64,000 bases of DNA from Clostridia bacterium (GCA_017510245.1 JAFWNQ010000025.1:1-64000); one strand, 5' to 3'. Shown: positions 35,515-44,149, counted from the first letter of the stretch. Made by a program: numbers and translations. Notes: generated from the sequence alone by a model not told the origin.

Positions 35515-35788
35515 ATAATCGACTTAAAATACTAATGGAAGACAGAGTAAAGCAAAGGTTGCTTTTAGAGAGAATTGGTCATAGGCTGTAAGCCAATTTA
35601 AGTAAACATGTTTGAAAACCAGCTTCTTATAGGGCTAGTGAAGTTAAGCTAGACGTGTTAGCTACGTTATAAGCTGAATAAATTAAGTTAAAAATATGGG
35701 TGGAACCGTGCTATTAATGCACCCCATTGTAGATACTTTGTGTATTTACAATGGGGTGTTATTTGTATGAAGGAAAGGAAGTGATATT
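35515..35788 (+). promoter_or_regulatory. T-box riboswitch leader, probably threonine-specific
   Basis: The leader has the AGAGAG element of stem I (near 35568), a short stem AATTGG/CCAATT, the invariant T-box GGGTGGAACCGTG at 35698-35710, and a terminator. Uncharged tRNA pairing would stabilise the antiterminator and turn on the downstream genes. The most likely specifier is ACC at 35618-35620, after GAAA, fitting tRNA-Thr and the thrS gene two genes downstream. The specifier call is inferred from position, not from a folded model. Confidence 0.88.
35720..35762 (+). terminator. T-box terminator
   Basis: A 17-bp stem with one G-U pair (CACCCCATTGTAGATAC with GTATTTACAATGGGGTG) around a TTTGT loop. 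Its 5' arm overlaps bases that the T-box would pair with in the antiterminator form. Confidence 0.88.
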
Positions 35789-36346
35789 ATGAAAAAACTT
35801 ATAATCGACTTAGATGACACAATAACAGAAAAAGGTTTTATTAGAATGGTAAATGAGTTTCTTGAAGCAGATTATGAGCAAGAAGATTCGGGGACTTACT
35901 ATGTAAATGATTTGATACCTAATGAAAGAATGGATGAATGGGTAAAGTTCTTTGAAGATAGAAATGTCTATGATTATGCCAATATAATTGAAGGAGCAAA
36001 GGAAACAATAAAAAAATTAACAGAAAAATATGATGTATATATAGCTACCTCATTTGTGTTTAGAGATAAGCCTGAAATTTCAGGTAAAATTGCATATGAT
36101 AAGTTTAATTTTATTATAAAAGAATTTCCTTTTCTTAATATGAGAAATATCATAATGATTAATAATAAGGATATGTTAGAGGCAGACATTAGAGTTGACG
36201 ACAGTATGAAAAAACTAAAAGGAGATGCAGAACTAAAATTATTGTTTACTGCTTATCACAACAAAAACATAAGTGATGATGAACTATCTAAAGAAGGAAT
36301 TACTAGGGTAAACACATGGAATGAAATTGAAAAAATATTGTTATAG
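35789..36346 (+). CDS. HAD-superfamily 5'(3')-deoxyribonucleotidase-like protein
   Basis: A 185-aa HAD hydrolase opening KKLIIDLDDTITEKGF, with the nucleophile/acid pair DLDDT, ATSFVFRDKP as the second motif and ADIRVDDSMKKL as the fourth. Layout and length resemble the NT5C-type nucleotidases. It lies directly under T-box control, ahead of thrS, so it is expected to rise when threonyl-tRNA is scarce. The substrate is unknown; nucleotidase activity is inferred from family resemblance. Confidence 0.8.
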   Translation: MKKLIIDLDDTITEKGFIRMVNEFLEADYEQEDSGTYYVNDLIPNERMDEWVKFFEDRNVYDYANIIEGAKETIKKLTEKYDVYIATSFVFRDKPEISGKIAYDKFNFIIKEFPFLNMRNIIMINNKDMLEADIRVDDSMKKLKGDAELKLLFTAYHNKNISDDELSKEGITRVNTWNEIEKILL

Positions 36347-36365
36347 GGATGTCCCAAACTGCACA

Positions 36366-36433
36366 CTTATGCAAAAAGGGACGGGGGATTTCTGCACATT
36401 TGTGCAGAAAAAGGACGTCCCTTTTTGCACAAG
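36366..36433. repeat. Palindromic repeat element before thrS
   Basis: An imperfect nested palindrome: outer arms CTTATGCAAAAAGGGACG and CGTCCCTTTTTGCACAAG, inner arms TTTCTGCAC and GTGCAGAAA. The GGGACG core and size recall the perfect palindrome at 3114-3175. It sits between the HAD gene and thrS and would fold in the transcript, perhaps lowering read-through to thrS. Confidence 0.65.
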
Positions 36434-36455
36434 GTGAAATTGAAAGGAGAATAAA

Positions 36456-38396
36456 ATGATTAATGTAGAATTAAAAGATGGAAGTGTTAAAGAAATTGAA
36501 GAAGGACTATCAGTTATTGAATTTGCTAAAGCTATTAGTGAAGGTTTAGCTAGAATGGCAACTTGCGCAAGAATAGATGGAAAAGTTGTTGATTTAAGAT
36601 ATGAAATAAAAGAGGATTGTAAGCTAGAAATTCTTACTTTTGAATCTGATTTGGATGGTAAAAAGGCATATTGGCATACTACTTCACACATTATGGCACA
36701 AGCTATAAAAAGAATTAATCCTAAAGCAAAATTAGCAATTGGACCTGCTATTGATGATGGATTTTATTATGACTTTGATGTAGAAAAGCCATTTACAGAT
36801 GAAGATAAAGAAAAAATTGAAACTGAAATGAAAAAGATAATAAAAGAAGATTTACCAATTGAAAGATTTTCTTTACCTAGAGATGAAGCAATTAAATTAA
36901 TGAAAGAGAAAGAAGAAGACTATAAGGTTGAATTAATTGAAGATTTACCTGAGGGAGAAGAAATATCATTTTATAAACAAGGTGAATTTACAGATCTTTG
37001 CGCTGGACCGCATCTTATGAGTACAGGAAAGGTGAAATTTGTGAAACTATTAAATAATTCAGGTGCATACTGGAGAGGTGATGAACATAACAAAATGCTT
37101 CAAAGAATATATGCTATATCATTCCCTAAAAAGAGCCAATTAGAAGAGCACTTACAATTATTAGAGGAGGCTAAAGAACGTGATCATAGAAAAATAGGAA
37201 AAGACTTAAATTTGTTTATGACTCATAAATGGGTTGGATCAGGGCTTCCAATGTATTTACCTGATGGTGCAACAATTAGAAGGACTTTAGAAAGATATAT
37301 TCAAGATAAGGAATTAGCATTGGGATACCAACATGTTTATACACCAAGTATGGCAAATACACAGCTTTATAAAGTAAGTGGACACTGGGATCATTACAAA
37401 GATGATATGTTTCCAGTAATGAAAATGGAGAATGAGGAGTTGGTTTTAAGACCTATGAATTGTCCACATCATATGCTTATTTATAAAAATAGTCTTCATT
37501 CTTACAAAGATTTACCAATTAAAATTGGCGAACTAGCTCATGATTTTAGATGGGAAAACTCTGGTGCTGTTTGTGGACTTGAAAGAGTTCGTCAAATGTG
37601 TCAAAATGATGCACACCTTTTTGTTCGTCCTGACCAAATCAAAGAAGAAGTTGGAAAAGTCTTAGATTTGATTTTTGAAGTTTATATGAAAGACTTTGGA
37701 TTCCCAGAATCAGCTTTTGCTTTTAGACTTTCATTAAGAGATAAAAATAATAAAGAAAAATATATAGACAATGATGAAATGTGGGAGACAGCTGAAAGTC
37801 AATTAAGACAAATACTTAAAGAGATGGACATAGAGTTTTATGAAGCAGAAGGTGAAGCAGCATTTTATGGACCAAAAATTGATATACAAATAAAAACGGC
37901 TTTAGGTCATGATGTAACAATTCCAACATGTCAACTTGATTTTGCGCTTCCAGAAAGATTTGATTTAGCTTTTATAGGAGAGGATGGAAAAGAACATAGA
38001 CCTGTTGTAATTCATAGAGCTATACTTGGATCATCAGATAGATTTATTTCTTTCTTATTAGAAGAAACTAAAGGAAATCTTCCAACTTGGCTTAATCCAC
38101 ATCAAGTTCGAATTCTACCAATTTCTGAAAAGCATTTAGATTATGCTAATAAGATAAAAGACATGATGCTTAAAGAACAAATTCGTGCAGAAGTTGATGA
38201 AAGAAATGAAAAGATTGGTTACAAGATAAGAGAAGCTCAAGTAAATAAAGTTTCTTATATGCTTGTTGTTGGAGATAAAGAACAAGATGAAAATAAAGTA
38301 TCAGTGAGGGCTAGAAATCAAGGTGATATCGGACAAATGGAAGTAAATGAATTCATCACAAAAATAGTAGAAGAAATAAAAGATAAAAAGATTTAA
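36456..38396 (+). CDS. thrS: Threonyl-tRNA synthetase
   Basis: Class II synthetase charging tRNA-Thr. The 646-aa protein has an N-terminal TGS domain (1-62), a SAD editing domain with HTTSHIMAQA (about 70-78) and CAGPH, the catalytic core with MNCPHHMLIYKN, RWENSGAVCGLERVRQMCQ and HRAILGSSDRFISFLLE, and a C-terminal anticodon-binding domain. Motif 2 reads NSGAVCGLERVRQMCQNDAH where many relatives have SGALHGLTRVR, a noticeable variation. AAAGGAG precedes the ATG. It is controlled by the T-box leader upstream. Confidence 0.98.
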   Translation: MINVELKDGSVKEIEEGLSVIEFAKAISEGLARMATCARIDGKVVDLRYEIKEDCKLEILTFESDLDGKKAYWHTTSHIMAQAIKRINPKAKLAIGPAIDDGFYYDFDVEKPFTDEDKEKIETEMKKIIKEDLPIERFSLPRDEAIKLMKEKEEDYKVELIEDLPEGEEISFYKQGEFTDLCAGPHLMSTGKVKFVKLLNNSGAYWRGDEHNKMLQRIYAISFPKKSQLEEHLQLLEEAKERDHRKIGKDLNLFMTHKWVGSGLPMYLPDGATIRRTLERYIQDKELALGYQHVYTPSMANTQLYKVSGHWDHYKDDMFPVMKMENEELVLRPMNCPHHMLIYKNSLHSYKDLPIKIGELAHDFRWENSGAVCGLERVRQMCQNDAHLFVRPDQIKEEVGKVLDLIFEVYMKDFGFPESAFAFRLSLRDKNNKEKYIDNDEMWETAESQLRQILKEMDIEFYEAEGEAAFYGPKIDIQIKTALGHDVTIPTCQLDFALPERFDLAFIGEDGKEHRPVVIHRAILGSSDRFISFLLEETKGNLPTWLNPHQVRILPISEKHLDYANKIKDMMLKEQIRAEVDERNEKIGYKIREAQVNKVSYMLVVGDKEQDENKVSVRARNQGDIGQMEVNEFITKIVEEIKDKKI

Positions 38397-38498
38397 AATG
38401 TAACAAATTTGAAAGTTGAGCATATTATAAGTTATCATAGTAAGTTTAGGAAAAAGCTAAGAAGTATCTCTTAGTTTCCTGATGATTAGGAGGATAAT

Positions 38499-38678
38499 AT
38501 GCGCAACTTTCTTTTTAATAATGAAAATAATGATTTTAATAGTGGATTTGACAATAGATCAAATTCTAATAATTCTGATGCAAGTTTTTTAGCAGAATTA
38601 CTAAGCAGTGATAATACAGAGATACTTCTTTTTCTAATAGTATTCCTTTTATTATTTACATCATTTGGGAGAAGATAA
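38499..38678 (+). CDS. Small asparagine-rich, membrane-tailed protein
   Basis: A 59-aa frame with an excellent AGGAGG ribosome site five bases before ATG. Residues 1-27 are rich in Asn, Asp, Ser and Phe (FNNENNDFNSGFDNR); residues 42-56 are a hydrophobic helix (ILLFLIVFLLLF), ending SFGRR. The shape recalls small spore-associated or tail-anchored membrane proteins of Clostridia, but no family is certain. It stands alone between thrS and the acetyltransferase-like gene; the surrounding gaps hold only a small hairpin (CTAAGAA/CTCTTAG) before it and a promoter after it. Confidence 0.65.
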   Translation: MRNFLFNNENNDFNSGFDNRSNSNNSDASFLAELLSSDNTEILLFLIVFLLLFTSFGRR

Positions 38679-38822
38679 ACGTTTTGCTTAATACTATTGT
38701 ATTAATAATTAGATAGAAATGAAAAAGATAATTGTAACCAAAATATTCACAAATGCTATAAGAACAAAAAATGAAATTAAATGATGTTGCATAAAGACAT
38801 ACATATCGAGATGTTTAATACA

Positions 38823-38851
38823 TTGAAAAATTCTCTATAATATGATAAAAT
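38823..38851 (+). promoter_or_regulatory. Promoter of the GNAT-like gene
   Basis: TTGAAA, 17 bases, TAAAAT, 31 bases before the ATG at 38883. Confidence 0.6.
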
Positions 38852-38882
38852 GTTAGTTGATGATGATTTTAGGAGGAATAAA

Positions 38883-40187
38883 ATGTCTTTTAAATACATA
38901 GAACTTACAAAAGATAATTATCATCAATATTTAGGACAAGTTGCTGACTTGGAAGAGCAAATATTAGCTTTGATGAGCGATGAAGGAAGAGATGGTCAAT
39001 TTTTTGCTACAGGTTATGATGATATTCTAGAGTATATATTATCAGAAGACAACACCGTGTTAGTAGCAATTGATGATGAAAATAGAGTACAAGCTGCATC
39101 GTATATAACAAAAGGACAAATTCCTTTTACTTATAATGATATAACAAAGTACTATAAAAAAGGTTCGGAATATGAGGAATGGGTAAGAAGCCAGTATGAA
39201 TCTGAAGCAAGTTACAAAGATGCGATGCTAGATGCCTATGCATTGAAAATGAAAGCTTATGCATATGCAAAAAGTAAAATACTAGGAGAAAACCCACAAT
39301 ATAGCAGTTTGTCAGAATATTTACAGCATGAATTGGAAGAACCAGAAAATGGCTTTCATGAAAAGAGTAAGCTTCGTGATGATTTTAATAAATATATGTC
39401 TGAATATGTAGAAAATGAGGGAAAACAAGAACTATATGAGCAGTTTTACTGGACGACTTCAGATGATATTGCTAGAGTTTTTGGAAAAGAAGTTCCAAAA
39501 GGTGGCGATATGGAAGAGTATGAACAAATTTTAACTAGTCAGAATTTGGATAGATTAGAAGAGCCAAACTTTGTCATAACTCCATATTTTTCTGCTAATA
39601 CAGGAAACTCTGTAGAGATTGATACATATATTACAAGTCCTGACACAAGAAGTAGTGGATTGTCGAGAATTCTTGTATATGAAGGAATTAAAAAATATAT
39701 AAAAGAGCATTTCAAAGATCCTAAGCAAAGAGAAATATTTTTATGTTCTACATTACATAGAGAAAATATATCTTCTAAATATGTTTCAGAGTTTTTTGGT
39801 TTAAAAGATAATTTATTAGTTAATAGAAGATTTGGCAGAACTAGAGAAGTACATATAAAAAGAATATCAAGAGAAGAAGCAGAACAGTATTTATTAGATA
39901 TGCAAGATAAATTAGCAGTATTATATGGATATAATCCTGATCATAAAAGAATTCCTGTTGAAAGGCAAATAGAAATACTTGAAGAACAAAAAGGATATGA
40001 TATGGAAGAATGCCGAAGAATACAGAATATTACTTTTGCCAAAACTTTGAATGGAGAATTTAGCGGTGAAAATACTCATAGAGGTGAGTATATGAGAGAA
40101 AGAATAAGAGGCAAAATTCAAAAAGTATTTGCATTACAAAAACGAATATCAAAGCTTAGAAGAGAAACAGAGAGAGAAGAAAGATAG
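38883..40187 (+). CDS. GNAT-like acetyltransferase-domain protein of unknown function
   Basis: A 434-aa cytoplasmic protein. The N-terminal part (about 5-80) and a central stretch with EIDTYITSPDTRSSGLSRIL and FLCSTLHRENISSKYVSEFFG look like the strands and acetyl-CoA loop of a GNAT fold, with a long helical, charged insert (about 85-210) in between. The C-terminal 110 residues are strongly basic and helical. ATG 38883 is chosen for AGGAGG upstream; an earlier ATG at 38850 would place that site inside the gene. Substrate unknown; GNAT membership is a pattern-based call. Confidence 0.6.
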   Translation: MSFKYIELTKDNYHQYLGQVADLEEQILALMSDEGRDGQFFATGYDDILEYILSEDNTVLVAIDDENRVQAASYITKGQIPFTYNDITKYYKKGSEYEEWVRSQYESEASYKDAMLDAYALKMKAYAYAKSKILGENPQYSSLSEYLQHELEEPENGFHEKSKLRDDFNKYMSEYVENEGKQELYEQFYWTTSDDIARVFGKEVPKGGDMEEYEQILTSQNLDRLEEPNFVITPYFSANTGNSVEIDTYITSPDTRSSGLSRILVYEGIKKYIKEHFKDPKQREIFLCSTLHRENISSKYVSEFFGLKDNLLVNRRFGRTREVHIKRISREEAEQYLLDMQDKLAVLYGYNPDHKRIPVERQIEILEEQKGYDMEECRRIQNITFAKTLNGEFSGENTHRGEYMRERIRGKIQKVFALQKRISKLRRETEREER

Positions 40188-40269
40188 GAAGAGCATTTAC
40201 TAATTATATGATTTAATTAGAACATATAATGGTATAACATAAAAAATACTAAAAATTAACAACAGTATA

Positions 40270-40298
40270 TTGACATATTTATAAAAATAGTGTAATAT
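40270..40298 (+). promoter_or_regulatory. Promoter of antitoxin-like RNA A
   Basis: TTGACA, 17 bases, TAATAT. It drives a transcript of under 90 bases toward a converging transcript from the other strand. Copy B has the same layout at 46944-46972. Confidence 0.7.
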
Positions 40299-40304
40299 AA
40301 TTAT

Positions 40305-40391
40305 GAATAGAGAGTAATCTCGTTCAGATCAATAACTTTTTCAGTGCACAAGACACTAAAAAACCCGTTGAGTCGCATTCAACGGGTTTTA
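40305..40391 (+). ncRNA. Candidate type I antitoxin RNA A (par RNAII-like)
   Basis: A short RNA with three parts: a 5' stem-loop (GAATAGAGA/TCTCGTTC), a single-stranded stretch with AGATCAATAACTT (40326-40338), and the shared bidirectional terminator. The 13-mer occurs again at 40433-40445, across the toxin start region read on the other strand, so this RNA is complementary to the toxin mRNA there and at the terminator. That is the layout of par of plasmid pAD1 (RNAI/RNAII). The 5' stem is kept in copy B with one compensatory pair change. Confidence 0.65.
40360..40390. terminator. Bidirectional terminator of locus A
   Basis: A 12-bp stem (AAAACCCGTTGA with TCAACGGGTTTT) around a 7-base loop, with four Ts on the + side and six on the - side. 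It can end both converging transcripts. Confidence 0.8.
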
Positions 40392-40397
40392 TCTATT

Positions 40398-40451
40398 CTA
40401 TAATTCTTTTAGTAATAAAAGAATTATGATCAAGATCAATAACTTCTCCAT
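40398..40451 (-). CDS. Candidate 17-aa hydrophobic toxin peptide A
   Basis: On the minus strand a 17-codon frame encodes MEKLLILIIILLLLKEL, one membrane-spanning helix with charged ends. GAGGTG lies six bases before ATG. The mRNA would start about 40504 and end at the shared terminator, giving a 50-base leader with an inverted repeat (GTCTTG/CAAGAC). It is shorter than Fst (33 aa) but similar in type. The start region is covered by the antisense repeat of the + strand RNA. Confidence 0.6.
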   Translation of the reverse strand: MEKLLILIIILLLLKEL

Positions 40452-40510
40452 AGCTATCACCTCGATTCTGTCTTGATATTATGTACAGTGATTGTACACA
40501 AGACTACCAT

Positions 40511-40539
40511 ATTTTAACATATAGCGAAAAATAAATCAA
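40511..40539 (-). promoter_or_regulatory. Minus-strand promoter of toxin mRNA A
   Basis: Read on the minus strand: TTGATT, 17 bases, TAAAAT. The sequence just downstream (ATATGGTAGTCTT) is identical in copy B. Confidence 0.65.
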
Positions 40540-40593
40540 TACGAAATAACAAAATATACCAAAAATATTAATTGATAATCTATAAAAAAACTC

Positions 40594-40622
40594 TTGACAA
40601 ATATTTTTTGTTGATAGATAAT
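40594..40622 (+). promoter_or_regulatory. Promoter of glgP
   Basis: TTGACA, 17 bases, GATAAT, 56 bases before the ATG at 40679. It points away from the toxin promoter at 40511-40539. Confidence 0.65.
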
Positions 40623-40678
40623 ATAGTATGTAAAAAGATGACAAAAGCTAAATTTCTAAAGAAACGAAGGAGGAAAAA

Positions 40679-43249
40679 ATGCCTTATTTATTTAATAAAA
40701 TAACAGTTCGTCCTCAATTACCAAAGAGGATAGACAAGTTATATGACATTTCATACAACCTATGGTGGTCATGGAATACAGATTTTTTGAGATTATTTAA
40801 AGAGCTAGATATAGATTTATGGGAAAAGTGTGGCAAAAATCCAGTAAAATTTTTAAGAATGGTATCACAGGATGTACTAGAAAACGCTACTCAAGACCAA
40901 GATTTTTTAAAGAAATATGATAAGATTGCTAAAGACTTTGAAGATTATATGAATGCTAAACATACATGGTTTTCTAAGAACTATCCTAGCAATACAAAAG
41001 ATTTAATTGCATATTTTTCAGCAGAGTATGGCCTTGATGAGACTATGCCTATTTATTCTGGTGGACTTGGAATACTATCTGGAGATCATTTGAAATCTGC
41101 AAGCGATATGGGAATTCCACTAGTTGGTGTGGGACTCCTTTATAAGCATGGGTATTTTCATCAATTAATAAATGGAAATGGAGACCAAGAGGATATCTAT
41201 AAAGACATTGAGATTAAAGAATTACCTATAAAACCAGTAAAAAATGTTAATGGAAAAGACTTATTAATCTCTATAAGAATCTTAAGAAAAAAAGTGTATT
41301 TGAAAGTATGGAGAGTTAATGTTGGAAGAGTTAATCTTTACTTGATGGATTCGGATATTGAAGAAAATGATGAAGAATATAGAGATATTACAACGAGGCT
41401 TTATGGTGGAGACCATGAAATGAGAATTAAGCAAGAAATAGTTTTAGGAATGGCAGGAGTAAACTTATTACAAATGCTTGGATTAAAACCTACAATATAC
41501 CACATGAATGAAGGGCATTCTTCTTTCTTGACATTAGAACTAATTCAAAGAGTAATGATTGATAAAGAGGTTTCTTTTGAAATAGCAAGAGAAATTGTAT
41601 CATCCAAAACAGTATTTACAACACATACACCAGTTCCAGCAGGAAATGATATATTTGGAGTAGATTTAATTGATAAATATTTTAAAGGCTATTGGGAAAA
41701 ACTTGGAATAACTAGAGAAGAATTTGTAAAATTAGGAATGAAACCTGATGATGATGAAACTAAAGGATTTAACATGGCTATTCTTGCACTAAAGATTGCT
41801 GGAAAGAAGAACGGAGTTAGTAAACTTCATGGTGCAGTCTCAAGAGAATTGTTTGGAGAAGTTTGGTCTAATATTCCTTCTAATGAATCACCTATAGATT
41901 ATGTTACTAATGGAGTACATACTTGTACATGGCTTGCACCAACCACTAAAACACTATATAATAAGTATTTAAGACCATATTGGCAAGATAATATGCAAGA
42001 TGATCTTGTTTGGGAAGACATAAATAAAATTCCTGATGAAGAACTTTGGAATGAACATAAATCAAGGAAAGAAAAACTAATAAAACTTGTAAAACAGTCT
42101 ACAACTGAAAGACTAAGAAGATATAATTACTCTTATGACGAAATAGAGAGTATCACAGAAAATTTAGACCCTAATGTTTTAACAATTGGATTTGCTAGAA
42201 GATTTGCAACATATAAAAGAGCTACTCTTATATTTAGAGATTTAGAGAGAATAACAAAAATATTTAATGAAAAGAATATGCCTATACAAATTATTTTTGC
42301 TGGAAAAGCTCATCCAATTGATCAAGAAGGACAGGGACTAATCAGATATATTCATGAGTTGTCACTAAAGCCACAATTTAAAGGAAAGCTATTTATCCTT
42401 GAGAATTATAATATGGGAATGTCAAGATATTTAGTTTCAGGTGTTGATGTTTGGCTTAATAATCCTAGAAGACCTATGGAAGCTTCAGGAACTAGCGGTC
42501 AAAAAGCTGCTGCAAATGGAGTTATTAACTTTAGTATTTTAGATGGTTGGTGGGCAGAAGCTTATAACCAGAAAAATGGTTGGAAAATTGGAACAAATGC
42601 AGAATACCAAAGCTATGATGAGCAGGATGAATCGGATGCTGCAAGTATGTATGAAACATTAGAAGAAAAGATTATACCTATGTATTATGCTAAAAATGAT
42701 AAAGGTTTTTCAGAACAGTGGGTTAGAATAATGAAAAATTGTATTATGACTAATGCTGGTAAGTATAGTACTGCTAGAATGCTTGAAGATTATGTGTCTA
42801 AGATGTATATTCCTTTATGTGACATAAATAAAAAGTATTATAGAGATCTTAATAATGTTTTAGAATTTAATGAATGGAAAAATGGATTTAAGAGAAACTT
42901 TTCAAAGATTGAAATCAAACAGAGCGAAACAAACTTTAATGATATAACTGTTGATGCTGGAAACAATATTGAAGTTGAATGTGAAATTAAACTACCAAAC
43001 AGCTTAATTAGTATAGAGAATATTGAAGTACAAGTATTCTATGGTAAAATATCAGATACAGGTGTTGTGGATGATATTAGCATTGATACTATGAAATACG
43101 ATGGTGAAGATGAAGGAATACATAGTTTTTCAGCAAAGATTGCATTAAAAACTGGTGGAGATTATGGCTATACGTTTAGAGTTATACCAAAGAATAATAT
43201 GATAATTAATCCAATGGATTTAAATCTAATTAAATGGGTAACTGATTAA
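40679..43249 (+). CDS. glgP: Alpha-glucan phosphorylase
   Basis: Releases glucose-1-phosphate from glycogen or maltodextrins, feeding sugar-nucleotide synthesis. The 856-aa protein is the form with the N-terminal DUF3417 region (about 1-110, YNLWWSWNTDFLRLF), followed by AYFSAEYGLDETMPIYSGGLGILSGDHLKSA-type family motifs, HMNEGHSSFLTLE, TTHTPVPAGND, RFATYKRATLI and EASGTSGQKAAANGV with the PLP-binding lysine. A C-terminal beta-rich extension (about 745-850) is present. No other glycogen gene is nearby. Confidence 0.96.
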   Translation: MPYLFNKITVRPQLPKRIDKLYDISYNLWWSWNTDFLRLFKELDIDLWEKCGKNPVKFLRMVSQDVLENATQDQDFLKKYDKIAKDFEDYMNAKHTWFSKNYPSNTKDLIAYFSAEYGLDETMPIYSGGLGILSGDHLKSASDMGIPLVGVGLLYKHGYFHQLINGNGDQEDIYKDIEIKELPIKPVKNVNGKDLLISIRILRKKVYLKVWRVNVGRVNLYLMDSDIEENDEEYRDITTRLYGGDHEMRIKQEIVLGMAGVNLLQMLGLKPTIYHMNEGHSSFLTLELIQRVMIDKEVSFEIAREIVSSKTVFTTHTPVPAGNDIFGVDLIDKYFKGYWEKLGITREEFVKLGMKPDDDETKGFNMAILALKIAGKKNGVSKLHGAVSRELFGEVWSNIPSNESPIDYVTNGVHTCTWLAPTTKTLYNKYLRPYWQDNMQDDLVWEDINKIPDEELWNEHKSRKEKLIKLVKQSTTERLRRYNYSYDEIESITENLDPNVLTIGFARRFATYKRATLIFRDLERITKIFNEKNMPIQIIFAGKAHPIDQEGQGLIRYIHELSLKPQFKGKLFILENYNMGMSRYLVSGVDVWLNNPRRPMEASGTSGQKAAANGVINFSILDGWWAEAYNQKNGWKIGTNAEYQSYDEQDESDAASMYETLEEKIIPMYYAKNDKGFSEQWVRIMKNCIMTNAGKYSTARMLEDYVSKMYIPLCDINKKYYRDLNNVLEFNEWKNGFKRNFSKIEIKQSETNFNDITVDAGNNIEVECEIKLPNSLISIENIEVQVFYGKISDTGVVDDISIDTMKYDGEDEGIHSFSAKIALKTGGDYGYTFRVIPKNNMIINPMDLNLIKWVTD

Positions 43250-43309
43250 AATATAAAGTGTGTAATAATGGACAATCCTCGATAATAACATTTACTGGAG
43301 GATTTGTTC

Positions 43310-44068
43310 ATGAGAGATACAAGAATAAAAAGAAATAATATATTAAGAATTGTAACAATTATAATGTTTTTTATAATTGTTACAATTTTTTCTAATTCAT
43401 TTGGAATGCAAAATTACTATAAAGTTGATTTTCAAACTGCGATTGTAACTGCGACAACATTAAATGTTAGAAGCGGGCCTGGTACTGGATATAGAGTTGT
43501 AGCAACAGTAAAAAAAGGAGAATATATAAGAGTTTTTGCTGGTGTTGGAAATTGGTATGTAGTTCAAGTTGAGGGAGATTATGTTGGAGTAGTAAGCAAG
43601 CAATATGTAAAACCTATAACACCTGGAGCTGGTTCAAGCTCAAATACGAGTGTTGGAACAACGAATACTATAGCATCTTCAGATTTAAGTTCAGATGAAA
43701 TAGAAGTATTTAATTTAATTAATAAACAAAGAATTAATAATGACTTACAAGCTTTAAAAATAGATAATGAAGTTCAAAGAGTTGCAAGAATAAAAGCTCA
43801 GGACATGGTAAGTAATAATTATTTTTCTCACAATTCACCAACATATGGTTCACCATTTGATATGCTAAATAGTTTTAAAATATCATATAAAACAGCAGGA
43901 GAAAACATTGCTGGAAATTCAAATAATAGTGCTGCTGTAAATGCATGGATGAATTCAACTGGACATAAAGCTAATATTCTAAACGGCAATTTTAATTACA
44001 CTGGAATAGGAGTAGTAAATGGCTCGCAATATGGAAAAATATATGTACAAATGTTTATTGGTAAATGA
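43310..44068 (+). CDS. Secreted SH3-CAP (YkwD-like) protein
   Basis: A 252-aa exported protein: an N-terminal hydrophobic segment (about 12-31), an SH3-type domain (about 48-104) with TTLNVRSGPGTGYRVVATV and GNWYVVQVEG, a Ser/Thr/Gly linker, and a C-terminal CAP/SCP domain (about 128-252) with LINKQRINNDLQALKI, HNSPTYGSPFDML, GENIAGNS and AWMNSTGHKANIL. SH3 domains of this kind bind peptidoglycan. ATG 43310 has GGAGG eight bases upstream. An upstream AATCCTC could pair with GAGGATT over that site. Confidence 0.93.
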   Translation: MRDTRIKRNNILRIVTIIMFFIIVTIFSNSFGMQNYYKVDFQTAIVTATTLNVRSGPGTGYRVVATVKKGEYIRVFAGVGNWYVVQVEGDYVGVVSKQYVKPITPGAGSSSNTSVGTTNTIASSDLSSDEIEVFNLINKQRINNDLQALKIDNEVQRVARIKAQDMVSNNYFSHNSPTYGSPFDMLNSFKISYKTAGENIAGNSNNSAAVNAWMNSTGHKANILNGNFNYTGIGVVNGSQYGKIYVQMFIGK

Positions 44069-44090
44069 TTTAAATGAGGCAAATGAAACA

Positions 44091-44119
44091 TTGACCGAGG
44101 TGCTTTTATGTGATATTAT
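44091..44119 (+). promoter_or_regulatory. Promoter of recG-rpiA
   Basis: TTGACC, 17 bases, TATTAT, 31 bases before the recG ATG. Confidence 0.65.
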
Positions 44120-44149
44120 TCATATATAATAAGAAGAAGGATTTATAAG

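Noticed and set aside
35690-35715. The GGTGGAACCG stretch as part of a tRNA gene
   Set aside because: It is the conserved T-box motif; no cloverleaf with acceptor and anticodon arms can be drawn around it. No tRNA or rRNA gene was found in the window.
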